From NCBI GenBank assembly GCA_044226525.1, contig JBGAGV010000022.1:83838-147837 (forward strand): DNA of 64,000 nucleotides, given 5' to 3'. Below the pieces are notes generated by a model. The model ran no database searches. It was not told the origin of the DNA and worked only from the letters and a program-made list of their open reading frames with translations. Positions within the stretch are counted from its first letter, which is position 1; every line of letters starts with the position of its first letter. The DNA comes from VFJQ01 sp044226525. GTDB lineage: Bacteria; Verrucomicrobiota; Verrucomicrobiia; Chthoniobacterales; Chthoniobacteraceae. Position numbers and translations under genes: made by a program. Shown here in pieces: positions 9,299 to 17,434 of this stretch.

Positions 9299-10723
9299 TC
9301 AAAACACCCCGCGCACCTTGTCGAAAATAGGATGTGTCGCGATGATGCACATGTGGACGAGGAAGAGGCCCAGCATCCCCAGCCACGTGCCCGCGCTGGC
9401 TGCATCGACCCAACCCGTCGCGAGTCGCCGCCGCAGGGCTTCCGATGCGAGAAGCGTCGAAGCCAGCGCCGGCAGGTAGAGCGCCAGAATGAACCTCGCG
9501 CCGGGCGCGATGACCCAATACCAGCTAAACGCCCCGAAACTCGCTCCCAACAGCAGCACGGCAAACGCCACTTGGAACCAGACAGACGAGGGAATCGGTG
9601 CAAGCTCCGGACGCTTCATTCCAGCGATGCCGAACGCCGCCACCAGCAAGAGCGGCGGCAGAAGAAAAATCCCGCGATACGGAAAGATCCGGCGAATGGG
9701 CCGTTTGGCCGAGGGGCTGCGCGAAAACCAGAGGCTCTTTTCGTCCGCACCCAGGACATTCCCGAGTTGCTCGCCCATCCCCTTGGTGAGCCTCGCCCAC
9801 GCCCCGGCGACGCCGTTGCGCGCAAAGTATCTCCCCGCCGATGGCCACTCTCCCGGCGGCAGCCGGTGGGCGAGACGCGGGTTGAGATACCCGAGCTTCG
9901 CGTAGCAGGCGTCCCAGTTTTCCTCCCAGAAACAGGTGGCCGCGGTGTTTTGCAGCGGATCGCCGAATTGCTTCGCAGCATCGAGCGCGCGCGGCAGCAT
10001 GATCACCGCAGCGATGGCGAGAGCGAGCCCGGCGCCGAGCAGCGGCTGCATCCCCTTCCAGCCCGACGATTCCTCCCTGCGCCACCAGCGCAACAAGCCC
10101 ACGACGACAAACGCGCCGCACAGCAAAGTCACCCCCGGCTTGGCCAGATATGCCATTCCCAACGCGACTCCGAAGATCGCACACCTTGCCAACGTGAGCC
10201 TTTCGAGCAGCTCAAACGCCAGCATCCACGCTGCAAAAAAGAGACCGTAAAAAAGGACCTCCGTGCCGACGTAAGTGGAAATCGGCAGCACGATGCCGAG
10301 CCCGCCCACCGTCACCAACAGCACCGCCGCCAGCCACGGCAGCCGGCGCCCCGCCCATACGCCGAGCAGGATCACCAGCAACACGCCGCAGCGCACGTTG
10401 AGCTTCAGCGCCGCAGGAAAAACGGCCATGCGATCTCCGCTCGTCGTCTTCGCCACCAGCCACGGAAAGAGCGGGTTGCGAATGCCGTCCGTCGCGGCCG
10501 GCCACCACGCGGTCTCGTTTTTTTCCGCCACCGCGAGATAGGCCGCCTGATCGTAAAGCGACACGTCCTGATTGGTCTTCAGAGCCACGTATTCCCCCAG
10601 CGCGAGCATCCCCGCCGAAAGCGCGAGCAGCCACACTGCGAGCACGATCCAGTGGCTGCGCCGCAGCGGATGGGCCAGCAACCATTGCACGGAGGCGTGG
10701 GTGATTTCCCTGAGGCGATTCAT
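9299..10723 (-). CDS. GT-C type membrane glycosyltransferase-like protein (GT39/ArnT-like)
   Basis: 474 residues with about ten hydrophobic segments. The first luminal loop carries acidic residues (NQDVSLYDQAAYL), which is the position of the catalytic Asp in GT-C lipid-linked sugar transferases of the PMT/ArnT type. These enzymes use polyprenyl-phosphate sugars at the outer face of the inner membrane. The assignment rests on topology and this loop, not on a full family motif set, and the acceptor is unknown. It shares a 113-base divergent promoter region with the HD-domain gene. Confidence 0.6.
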   Translation of the reverse strand: MNRLREITHASVQWLLAHPLRRSHWIVLAVWLLALSAGMLALGEYVALKTNQDVSLYDQAAYLAVAEKNETAWWPAATDGIRNPLFPWLVAKTTSGDRMAVFPAALKLNVRCGVLLVILLGVWAGRRLPWLAAVLLVTVGGLGIVLPISTYVGTEVLFYGLFFAAWMLAFELLERLTLARCAIFGVALGMAYLAKPGVTLLCGAFVVVGLLRWWRREESSGWKGMQPLLGAGLALAIAAVIMLPRALDAAKQFGDPLQNTAATCFWEENWDACYAKLGYLNPRLAHRLPPGEWPSAGRYFARNGVAGAWARLTKGMGEQLGNVLGADEKSLWFSRSPSAKRPIRRIFPYRGIFLLPPLLLVAAFGIAGMKRPELAPIPSSVWFQVAFAVLLLGASFGAFSWYWVIAPGARFILALYLPALASTLLASEALRRRLATGWVDAASAGTWLGMLGLFLVHMCIIATHPIFDKVRGVF

Positions 10724-10836
10724 CGGGCAGATGGGGAAAAGTTGAACAAAACGGCGTGCATCGAGCAGAGGTGTAGCATAGATGGCAAGAGAAGTTACTG
10801 GCGGCCGATGGTCGGACGCCGCATTTGTTTTTCACC

Positions 10837-11658
10837 ATGGAGCACCGCCGCACGACGACACCTGCCAAGCGCACCGAACTGGACTCTTCCCTGCTCGCCG
10901 GAGTGGGAGGCTGGGTGCGCCCTATCCTCAACGATCTGCTCAACGATCCCGAACTCGAGGCCTTGCAGGAAACGGCCAATCACGTCTCCGTCGTCCGTCT
11001 CGGCTACAACGACCATGGCCCGATTCACATGCGAATCGCCACGCTGCATTCGCTGACGCTGCTCGCCTTGCTGCACGATGCGGGCGTGATGCCGTCGCTC
11101 GTGCGCGAACAACAGGGCGATTACCATGATGCGCAATTTTCCGTAGCGCTCGCCGGACTGATTCACGATGTCGGCATGGCCGTGACGCGCGACCGGCATG
11201 AATGGCATTCGCTCCATCTTGGGCGCGACCTCATCATCCGCTACCTGCAGCGGGCCTACCCCGGTAACCTGCGGAAGCAGATCCTGCTCCGCGCGCTCAT
11301 TCACGAGATCGTCATCGGCCACATGGGCTACGACAAAGTCTTTTCCGTGGAAGCCGGCGCGCTGCTCGTGGGCGACGGCACCGACATGACCCGCGGCCGC
11401 GCCAAGCGCACCAAGGAACTTTCCACCGGCCCCGTGGTCGGCGACATGCATCGCCACTCCGCCGACGCCATCACTTCGGTCGAGATTCGCGCCGGCGACG
11501 CCCTCCCGGCGCACATCGCGATCAACATGAACGACTACGCCGGCATCTTTCAGGTCGAGGAAGTCCTCATCCCGAAAATCTCCGCCTCTCCCATCCGCAG
11601 CCAGATCGAAGTCGCCGTCATCGTGCGCGACGAACCGCCACGGAAGTATCTCGGGTAA
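10837..11658 (+). CDS. HD-domain phosphohydrolase
   Basis: 273 residues from the ATG at 10837; an in-frame TTG lies four codons upstream but the ATG is preferred. A metal-dependent HD signature is visible: HSLTLLALLHDAG, then the core GLIHDVGMAVTRDRHEWHS, then RALIHEIVIGHMGYD and GDMHRHSAD, giving several His/Asp metal ligands. HD proteins hydrolyse phosphate esters of nucleotides or second messengers; the substrate here is unknown. The C-terminal 60 residues form a separate alpha/beta segment ahead of the stop. The gene stands alone, 175 bases before the NfeD-flotillin cluster. Confidence 0.78.
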   Translation: MEHRRTTTPAKRTELDSSLLAGVGGWVRPILNDLLNDPELEALQETANHVSVVRLGYNDHGPIHMRIATLHSLTLLALLHDAGVMPSLVREQQGDYHDAQFSVALAGLIHDVGMAVTRDRHEWHSLHLGRDLIIRYLQRAYPGNLRKQILLRALIHEIVIGHMGYDKVFSVEAGALLVGDGTDMTRGRAKRTKELSTGPVVGDMHRHSADAITSVEIRAGDALPAHIAINMNDYAGIFQVEEVLIPKISASPIRSQIEVAVIVRDEPPRKYLG

Positions 11659-11664
11659 AGATTA

Positions 11665-11745
11665 TCCAGTTTTCAGCTCATCAGGGTTCCCGCCCGAATC
11701 CGGACGCGCGAGGACACCGGTTGCCACCTGATCACTTGAAAACGT
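11665..11745. repeat. Intergenic inverted repeat, family D
   Basis: A left arm at 11669-11685 (gttttcagctcatcagg) pairs with a right arm at 11727-11743 (cctgatcacttgaaaac) apart from four central mismatches. A second nested pair, cggttgcc at 11718 and ggcaaccg at 11754, lies nearby. It sits between the HD gene and the NfeD gene and could be a transcript-end structure or a degraded dispersed repeat. Confidence 0.45.
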
Positions 11746-11833
11746 AGAGACCCGGCAACCGCTTCGCCCTCCCTTTTCCGTTCCCGCTTGCCGCGCGGGC
11801 GGAGCTTGCGCTTGAATCCAGCGCGCTCGGGTT

Positions 11834-12391
11834 ATGGATCTCTCACTCCTCTTCCTCATCTGCTTCGGGGTCGGCTTGGTCTTTGCCGTCGTGAGTGCGT
11901 TTCTGGCGGATTTTTCGGGTGGCCACGATGCGCATGGCGCCCTGCACCACGATCACGAGCTCTCCCCGGCGCATGGAGACATGCCGGGCTTTTCGAAGCT
12001 CAGCCCGACGACGCTCGCGGCATTCGTGACGGCTTTCGGCGGCTTCGGTCTAATCTTTTCGCGGTTCGAAGCGACACGGGCCGTCTGGCTCAGCGTGCCG
12101 CTGGCGATCGTGGGCGGTTTGATCGTCGCGACCATCGTCGTGGCGGCCTTCAGCAAAATCTTTCGCGCCACGCAGAGTTCCAGTGAAGGCCGCGTCGCCG
12201 AGCTTTTCGGACAGAGCGCCACCGTCATCACACCGATTGCCGCGGGCGGGGTGGGCGAAATCGCTTACGTGCAAGGCGGCACTCGCTACACCGCATGCGC
12301 CCGCTGCGACGACGACGTGGAACTCCCCTCCGGCACCAGCGTCCGCATCGTCCGCGTCTCGGGCTCGCAGTTTTATGTCATCAAAGATTGA
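11834..12391 (+). CDS. NfeD-like membrane protein (flotillin partner)
   Basis: 185 residues. There is an N-terminal membrane segment, a His/Asp-rich loop (HDAHGALHHDHE), two more membrane helices and a C-terminal OB-fold-like beta domain ending GSQFYVIKD. NfeD-type proteins with this order are encoded next to flotillins and are thought to act with them in membrane organisation. Its stop is 18 bases before the flotillin start, which supports the pairing. The His-rich loop could bind metal, which is only an inference. Confidence 0.8.
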   Translation: MDLSLLFLICFGVGLVFAVVSAFLADFSGGHDAHGALHHDHELSPAHGDMPGFSKLSPTTLAAFVTAFGGFGLIFSRFEATRAVWLSVPLAIVGGLIVATIVVAAFSKIFRATQSSSEGRVAELFGQSATVITPIAAGGVGEIAYVQGGTRYTACARCDDDVELPSGTSVRIVRVSGSQFYVIKD

Positions 12392-12409
12392 TCGAACTTT
12401 TCCCAACCT

Positions 12410-13975
12410 ATGATTTCCATCGCCTCCCTCCTCGATGTCCTCGGCAACGGCGCGGCTTTCACCGGCCTCGCCATTTTTGGCATCGTCTTCGTCATCTTCC
12501 TGTTCGGCTTCGTCTGGGCGCGCCGCTACACCAAGGTCGGCCCGAACGAAGTGCTCGTCGTCTCCGGCCGCAAACACCGCTACCTCGACGCGGGTGGGCA
12601 GGCTTTCCTGCGCGGTTTCCGCATCGTGAAAGGCGGCGGCACCTTCATCATTCCGGTCATTGAAAAGTCCGACGTGCTCTCGCTCGAACTGCTCACCATC
12701 GACGTGCAGACGCCGGAAGTTTACACCAGCAAAGGCGTGCCGGTGCGCGTAGACGGCGTCGCTCAGATCAAGGTCAAAGGCGACGACGTCTCCATCGCCA
12801 CGGCAGCGGAGCAGTTCCTCAGCAAGGACACGACCGAGATCAAAAGCATCGCCATGCAGACGCTTGAGGGTCATCTGCGCGCCATTCTGGGGACGATGTC
12901 CGTGGAAGACATCTACCAGAACCGCGACGCCTTCGCGCAGAAGGTGCAGGAAGTCGCCGCGGGCGACATGGCGAACATGGGCCTCGGCATCGTTAGCTTC
13001 ACCATCCGCGACATCAAGGATTCGCAGGGTTACCTCGAAGCGCTCGGCAAACCGCGCATCGCGCAGGTCAAACGCGACGCGCAGATCGCCCAGGCGGAGG
13101 CCGATCGCGATGCCATGATCAAGAGTTCGCAGGCCCAGCAGGCCGGGCAGGAAGCCAAGTTCATTGCCGACACCAAGATCGCCGAAGCGCAGCGCGACTA
13201 CAATTCCAAGACCGCCGAATACACCGCCGCGGTGAACCAGAAAAAGGCAGAAGCCGACCTCGCTTACGACCTGCAGAAATACAAAACCGGCCAGCTCGTG
13301 AAAGCCGAGGAGGTGCAGGTGCAGATCATCGAGAAGCAAAAGCAGATCGAACTGCAACAGCAGGAAATCCTGCGCCGCCAACGCGAACTCGAAGCCACTG
13401 TGCAACGCCCCGCCGACGCCGAGCGTTACCGCGTCGAGGCGCTCGCAGCGGCGACGAAATTTCAGCTCGAAACCGAAGCGCAAGGCGCCGCCGAAGCCGC
13501 CAAGGCCAAGGGTCTGGCCTCCGCCGAAGTCGCGAAAGCAACTGGCATGGCCGAAGCCGAGGCGCAGAAAGCGAAAGGTCTCGCGGAAGCCGCCATCATC
13601 GAAGCCCAGGGTGCCGCGACCGCCGAGGCGATGCGGCTCAAGGCCGATTCTTACAAGCAATACAACGAAGCCGCCGTCATCGAACTGCTGGTGAAGGTGT
13701 TGCCTGAGATCGCCGGGAAGGTCAGCGAACCGCTGGCGAAGATGGAGAAGATGGTGGTCATCAGCAGCGGGGACAGCGCCTCCGGCGGCGCGAGTCGCGT
13801 CACGGGCGACATCGCCCGCATCATCGCGCAACTTCCGCCGGTCCTCGAAAGTCTCACCGGGGTCAAGTTCGACGAGTTGCTCAAGCAAATCCCCTCCCTG
13901 CGCAATGCCATGCGCGACGGCAATCCGTTGCCTCCGGTCCCGCCCACCCCGGAAGTCATTTTCCGCGACGAATAG
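12410..13975 (+). CDS. Flotillin (SPFH/Band 7 family)
   Basis: 521 residues. An N-terminal membrane segment (FTGLAIFGIVFVIFLFGFVW) is followed by the SPFH domain beginning YTKVGPNEVLVVSGRKH and the LEGHLRAILGTMSVEDIY segment. A long coiled coil then carries repeated Ala/Glu/Lys/Gly units (for example AKATGMAEAEAQKAKGLAEA), typical of flotillins. The C-terminus contains LPEIAGKVSEPLAKMEKMVVI, also conserved in the family. The protein would scaffold membrane microdomains at the inner membrane. It is paired with the upstream NfeD gene and followed 3 bases later by a carbonic anhydrase. Confidence 0.93.
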   Translation: MISIASLLDVLGNGAAFTGLAIFGIVFVIFLFGFVWARRYTKVGPNEVLVVSGRKHRYLDAGGQAFLRGFRIVKGGGTFIIPVIEKSDVLSLELLTIDVQTPEVYTSKGVPVRVDGVAQIKVKGDDVSIATAAEQFLSKDTTEIKSIAMQTLEGHLRAILGTMSVEDIYQNRDAFAQKVQEVAAGDMANMGLGIVSFTIRDIKDSQGYLEALGKPRIAQVKRDAQIAQAEADRDAMIKSSQAQQAGQEAKFIADTKIAEAQRDYNSKTAEYTAAVNQKKAEADLAYDLQKYKTGQLVKAEEVQVQIIEKQKQIELQQQEILRRQRELEATVQRPADAERYRVEALAAATKFQLETEAQGAAEAAKAKGLASAEVAKATGMAEAEAQKAKGLAEAAIIEAQGAATAEAMRLKADSYKQYNEAAVIELLVKVLPEIAGKVSEPLAKMEKMVVISSGDSASGGASRVTGDIARIIAQLPPVLESLTGVKFDELLKQIPSLRNAMRDGNPLPPVPPTPEVIFRDE

Positions 13976-13978
13976 CCG

Positions 13979-14647
13979 GTGCGATTTCTCGAAGCCATCG
14001 TCGCCTGGAATCTCCGCGTCACCGGCGGGGAGAAATTGCCTCATCTGCCCGCGGATGACTTTCCCGGCGCACCGCCGCTTATTGCACTCACCTGCATCGA
14101 CCCGCGGTTGAACGCACACTTTCCAAACATGCTCGGCCTCCGCGAGGAGCAGTTCATCTGGCTGCGCAACGCGGGCAACGTCGTCGCCGATCCGCTCGGC
14201 AGCACCATGCGTTCGCTCGCCCTCGCCTGCGCGGTCAAGGGTGGCCGGGAGATCGCCGTCATCGGTCACACCGACTGCGGCGTTCGCCGCACCAGCGTGT
14301 CCGAATTAATCGATCGCATGAAGGCAATCGGCGTGCCGCGCGAACGTCTGCCCGACGATCTCGTCGGCTTCTTCGGCCTCTTCGCCAGCGAGCGCCAGAA
14401 CGTGATTCGCGGGGCTCAATTCATCCGGCAAAGCCCGCTGATCGGTCCGGCGATCCCGGTGCACGGGCTGCTCATGGACGTGGAAACCGGCCGGCTGGAA
14501 TGGGTCGTCAACGGCTACGAAACGTGGTCCGCCTCCACCAGCATGCCACTGCCTGAACCCAATCCCGTCCCACCACCGCCACTTCCCTCCCCTCTGCTGC
14601 AACAAAAACTTCCGCCTCCGCCTTCCTTCCGCCATAGGAGAAGGTGA
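13979..14647 (+). CDS. Beta-class carbonic anhydrase
   Basis: 222 residues from a GTG that lies only 3 bases after the flotillin stop. The zinc-site motifs are complete: Cys39, Asp41 and Arg43 in TCIDPRLN, and His97 and Cys100 in GHTDCG. The enzyme interconverts CO2 and bicarbonate. The final 35 residues are a proline-rich tail unlike normal family members; I see no frameshift. The stop overlaps the ATG of deoB by one base, so translation of the two is probably coupled. Some beta-CA-like proteins use other substrates, but the ligands here argue for an active enzyme. Confidence 0.85.
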   Translation: MRFLEAIVAWNLRVTGGEKLPHLPADDFPGAPPLIALTCIDPRLNAHFPNMLGLREEQFIWLRNAGNVVADPLGSTMRSLALACAVKGGREIAVIGHTDCGVRRTSVSELIDRMKAIGVPRERLPDDLVGFFGLFASERQNVIRGAQFIRQSPLIGPAIPVHGLLMDVETGRLEWVVNGYETWSASTSMPLPEPNPVPPPPLPSPLLQQKLPPPPSFRHRRR

Positions 14648-15837
14648 TGCGCGCACTTCTTATCGTTCTCGACAGCGTCGGCTGCGGCCATGCACCGGAT
14701 GCCGCCGCTTACGGCGACGAGGGGGCCAATACCCTCGGTCACATTTTTGCCGCGCAGCCGGACCTTGCCTTGCCGAATCTTTTTTCCCTCGGCCTGTGGA
14801 AAGTGCTGACCGGCGATGTATTCGATCCACGCTCGCAAGACACGCGCGCCTCGTGGGGCCGCATGCGCGAACGATCGGCGGGCAAGGACACCACGACGGG
14901 CCATTGGGAAATCGCAGGTGCCGTCATCGATCGACCCTTCGGCACCTACCCCAAATTTCCCGAGGAACTGGTCCGCGCCATCGAGCGCGACGCGGGCGTG
15001 GAGTTCATCGGCAACTATCCGCAGAGCGGCACCGTCATCCTCGATGAACTCGGCGCCGAACACGTCCGCACGCGCAAGCCGATCCTTTATACCTCCGCGG
15101 ATTCCGTGCTCCAGGTCGCCGCGCACGAGCAGGTCATCCCGCTCAAGCAACTCTACGAGATCTGCCGGGTCGCGCGGCGTCATTGCGACCCACATCGCAT
15201 CGGCCGCGTCATCGCACGGCCCTTTGTCGGCGAACCCGGCGCGTGGAAGCGCACCAGTGGGCGGCACGATTTTTCCATGGTGCCCCCGCCGACCATTCTT
15301 AATGCGATCAGCGATGCCGGCCTGCCCGTGCATGGGGTCGGAAAAATCAGCGACATCTTCGCCGGCAGCGGCCTCACGGCTTCGACGCCGACGGCCAACA
15401 ATGCCGAGGGCATGAAAGCCATCGAGGATCTGTGGGCCGACTCCGAAGGCGGTTTTCTTTTCGCGAATCTCGTCGATTTCGACATGCACTTCGGCCACCG
15501 GCGCAACGTGGCGGGTTATGCGCAATGCCTCGCGGAATTCGATGCATGGCTCGGCACTTTTCTGCCGCAGGTGGATGAGGACGATCTCGTCATCATCACC
15601 GCCGATCACGGGAATGACCCGACCTGGCGTGGCACCGATCACACGCGCGAGGAAGTGCCGTTGCTCGTGCTGCACCGCCGCATGCATGCACCGCTCGGCA
15701 CCCGCCGCACCTTCGCCGACATCGCTGCCTCGCTCGCCGACTTTTTCCAGCTCCGCGAAGGCTGGCCTTCCGGCGAGTCTTTTCTGCGCCCCCTCACCCG
15801 CCATGCGAATTCCGCTTTCCAACACAGCGAGACCTAG
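14647..15837 (+). CDS. deoB: Phosphopentomutase
   Basis: 396 residues, the usual size. It starts MRALLIVLDSVGCGHAPDA with the metal-binding Asp and contains DTTTGHWEIAG, the VGKISDIFAG segment, DFDMHFGHRRN and the metal-site ITADHGNDPTW followed by GTDHTREEVP. The enzyme interconverts ribose 1-phosphate and 5-phosphate (and deoxy forms) with Mn2+. The ATG at 14647 overlaps the preceding stop, and a GTG one codon upstream is ignored. Together with the next gene it makes a nucleoside salvage pair feeding pentose phosphates into central metabolism. Confidence 0.95.
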   Translation: MRALLIVLDSVGCGHAPDAAAYGDEGANTLGHIFAAQPDLALPNLFSLGLWKVLTGDVFDPRSQDTRASWGRMRERSAGKDTTTGHWEIAGAVIDRPFGTYPKFPEELVRAIERDAGVEFIGNYPQSGTVILDELGAEHVRTRKPILYTSADSVLQVAAHEQVIPLKQLYEICRVARRHCDPHRIGRVIARPFVGEPGAWKRTSGRHDFSMVPPPTILNAISDAGLPVHGVGKISDIFAGSGLTASTPTANNAEGMKAIEDLWADSEGGFLFANLVDFDMHFGHRRNVAGYAQCLAEFDAWLGTFLPQVDEDDLVIITADHGNDPTWRGTDHTREEVPLLVLHRRMHAPLGTRRTFADIAASLADFFQLREGWPSGESFLRPLTRHANSAFQHSET

Positions 15838-15852
15838 CCACCTCGACATCTG

Positions 15853-17085
15853 ATGCACGTTCCCTCTTTCATCGAAGCCAAACGTGAAGGCCGCACTCTT
15901 AGTGCGGACGAAATCGCCGAGTTCATCCGGGGTTACGCCACCGGCGAGATTCCCGATTACCAAGCCGCGGCGTGGGCCATGGCGGTTTTCTTTCGCGGGA
16001 TGAACCCGGGGGAAATCAGCGCGCTCACCCGGGCCATGATGAACAGCGGACGCGTGCTCACGCACCCGCCCGGTTCGCCGCCGAAAGTCGATAAACACAG
16101 CACCGGCGGCATTGGCGACAAAGTCTCGCTGCCCCTCGCCCCCCTGCTGGCGTGCGATGGACTCTGGGTGCCGATGATCTCCGGCCGCGGCCTCGGCATC
16201 ACGGGCGGCACGCTCGACAAACTCGAAAGCATTCCCGGCTTCCGCGTCGGCCTCAGCGAAACCGAAAGCGCCGCGCAACTCGCCAAACTCGGGGTCGTGA
16301 TGATCGGCCAGACCGCCGACCTCTGCCCCGCCGACAAAAAACTCTATGCCCTGCGCGATGTCACCGCGACGGTCCCCAGTATCCCGCTCATCGTCGCGAG
16401 CATCATGTCAAAAAAACTCGCCGAGACGCTCGACCGCCTGGTGCTCGACGTGAAATTCGGCAGCGGCGCGTTCATGCAGACTCGCGCGGACGCCGAAGCG
16501 CTCGCGAGCGCGCTCACCGCGGTGGGCAATGAAATGGGCGTGAAGACTTCTCACCTGCTCACGCCGATGGACGAACCGCTCGGCTGCACTGTCGGCAACG
16601 CCCTCGAAGTCGCCGAGTCGGTGGACACACTCCAAGGCCGCGGCCCCGCCGATCTTGTCGCGCTCACCCTCGACCTCGCCGAACGAGTCTCCAACTCCCC
16701 ACGCGCCGCCCTCGCTCGCTGGCTCGAAGACGGCACCGCGTGGAAAAAATTCGTCGCCATGGTTGAAGCCCAGAATGGCGACGCCACCGCGCTCGAGCGC
16801 ATCACCGAAGTGCACCGCGCTCCGATCGTCCGCGATATCCTCTCGCCGCGATCCGGCCGCATCACCAGGCTCGACGCCGGCTCCATCGGCCGGGCCAGCG
16901 TCCTCCTCGGTGCGGGCCGCGCCAAGGCCAGCGATTCCGTCGATTACGCCGTCGGTTTCAGCGCCATCCGCAAGGTCGGCGACACGGTCGCCCAAGGCGA
17001 ACCGCTGATGCGCATCCACGCCCGCAACGAATCCACCCTCGCCACCGCCCTCGCCCAACTCGAAGGCGCGCTGCAGGTGGAGTAG
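15853..17085 (+). CDS. deoA: Pyrimidine-nucleoside / thymidine phosphorylase
   Basis: 410 residues. The family signature is clear: FIEAKREGRTLSADEI at the N-terminus, KHSTGGIGDKVSL for phosphate binding, MISGRGLGITGGTLDKLES and KKLAETLDRLVLDVKFGSGAFM. It splits thymidine or uridine with phosphate to give base and (deoxy)ribose 1-phosphate, the substrate of the adjacent deoB product. It is slightly shorter than the common 430-440 residues, with the C-terminal domain trimmed. DeoA versus the broader Pdp type is not resolved. The 15-base gap to deoB supports one transcript. Confidence 0.92.
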   Translation: MHVPSFIEAKREGRTLSADEIAEFIRGYATGEIPDYQAAAWAMAVFFRGMNPGEISALTRAMMNSGRVLTHPPGSPPKVDKHSTGGIGDKVSLPLAPLLACDGLWVPMISGRGLGITGGTLDKLESIPGFRVGLSETESAAQLAKLGVVMIGQTADLCPADKKLYALRDVTATVPSIPLIVASIMSKKLAETLDRLVLDVKFGSGAFMQTRADAEALASALTAVGNEMGVKTSHLLTPMDEPLGCTVGNALEVAESVDTLQGRGPADLVALTLDLAERVSNSPRAALARWLEDGTAWKKFVAMVEAQNGDATALERITEVHRAPIVRDILSPRSGRITRLDAGSIGRASVLLGAGRAKASDSVDYAVGFSAIRKVGDTVAQGEPLMRIHARNESTLATALAQLEGALQVE

Positions 17086-17093
17086 AACGAAGG

Positions 17094-17205
17094 CTAGATA
17101 TCGATCGGGATCGAACGCCGAATCTCGTCCAATCGGGCAAGCGTCCCATGCCCAGGCGCCCACCGTTCAATATAGGCGTCATCTCCTCGGGACCGGCGGA
17201 CCGTA
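17094..17205 (-). pseudogene. C-terminal remnant of a nucleotidyltransferase-like gene
   Basis: Reading the minus strand, a short frame encodes DDAYIERWAPGHGTLARLDE and ends IRRSIPIDI before a stop at 17096-17094. This looks like the end of the nucleotidyltransferase-like proteins that sit downstream of small helical partners in many PVC genomes. No start or body is present, and it overlaps the end of the next small gene in another frame. I read it as the scar of a deletion. The family assignment is inference from the tail pattern alone. Confidence 0.4.
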
Positions 17206-17418
17206 ACAACCCTGCTCATCGAGCGACGGCGCAATCCGGTATCGACGCGCCCTTTCCACTTTTCCAAGACTCGCTGCCCATTCGAGATTCATTTCGGAAA
17301 TTTCAACCCCTTCACGAAACCGCCCCTCCGGACCAAGCGCCCGCGCCTCGCGAATCTCCTCGCGATAGAGTTGGTGGATTAACGGCCGAAACTCGCTCAT
17401 CGTCTCGGAAGATATCAA
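17179..17418 (-). CDS. Small helical protein, possible antitoxin-like partner
   Basis: 79 residues, or 73 from the second Met at 17400. The segment LYREEIREARALGPEGRFR followed by EGVEISEMNLEWAASLG resembles the small acidic helical proteins (pattern REEVRRAR...PEERF..G) that precede nucleotidyltransferase-like genes in two-gene modules. The last dozen residues (CYGPPVPRR) look unrelated and probably arose when the downstream gene was deleted. It begins 17 bases after the sulfatase stop. It may be a non-functional leftover. Confidence 0.45.
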   Translation of the reverse strand: MISSETMSEFRPLIHQLYREEIREARALGPEGRFREGVEISEMNLEWAASLGKVERARRYRIAPSLDEQGCYGPPVPRR

Positions 17419-17434
17419 AAGTGCTTCCGAAAAG

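Noticed and set aside
8330..11056. Long plus-strand frame of 908 codons
   Set aside because: It lies antisense to dus and the membrane glycosyltransferase gene, whose protein features are clear. Its translation is Arg/His-rich and low in hydrophobic patches, as frames opposite GC-rich genes are.
12050..14269. Minus-strand frame of 739 codons
   Set aside because: It is the reverse of the NfeD, flotillin and carbonic anhydrase genes. No domain is recognisable, and the composition is that of a shadow.
14515..16278. Minus-strand frame of 587 codons
   Set aside because: Antisense to deoB and part of deoA, which have intact motifs.
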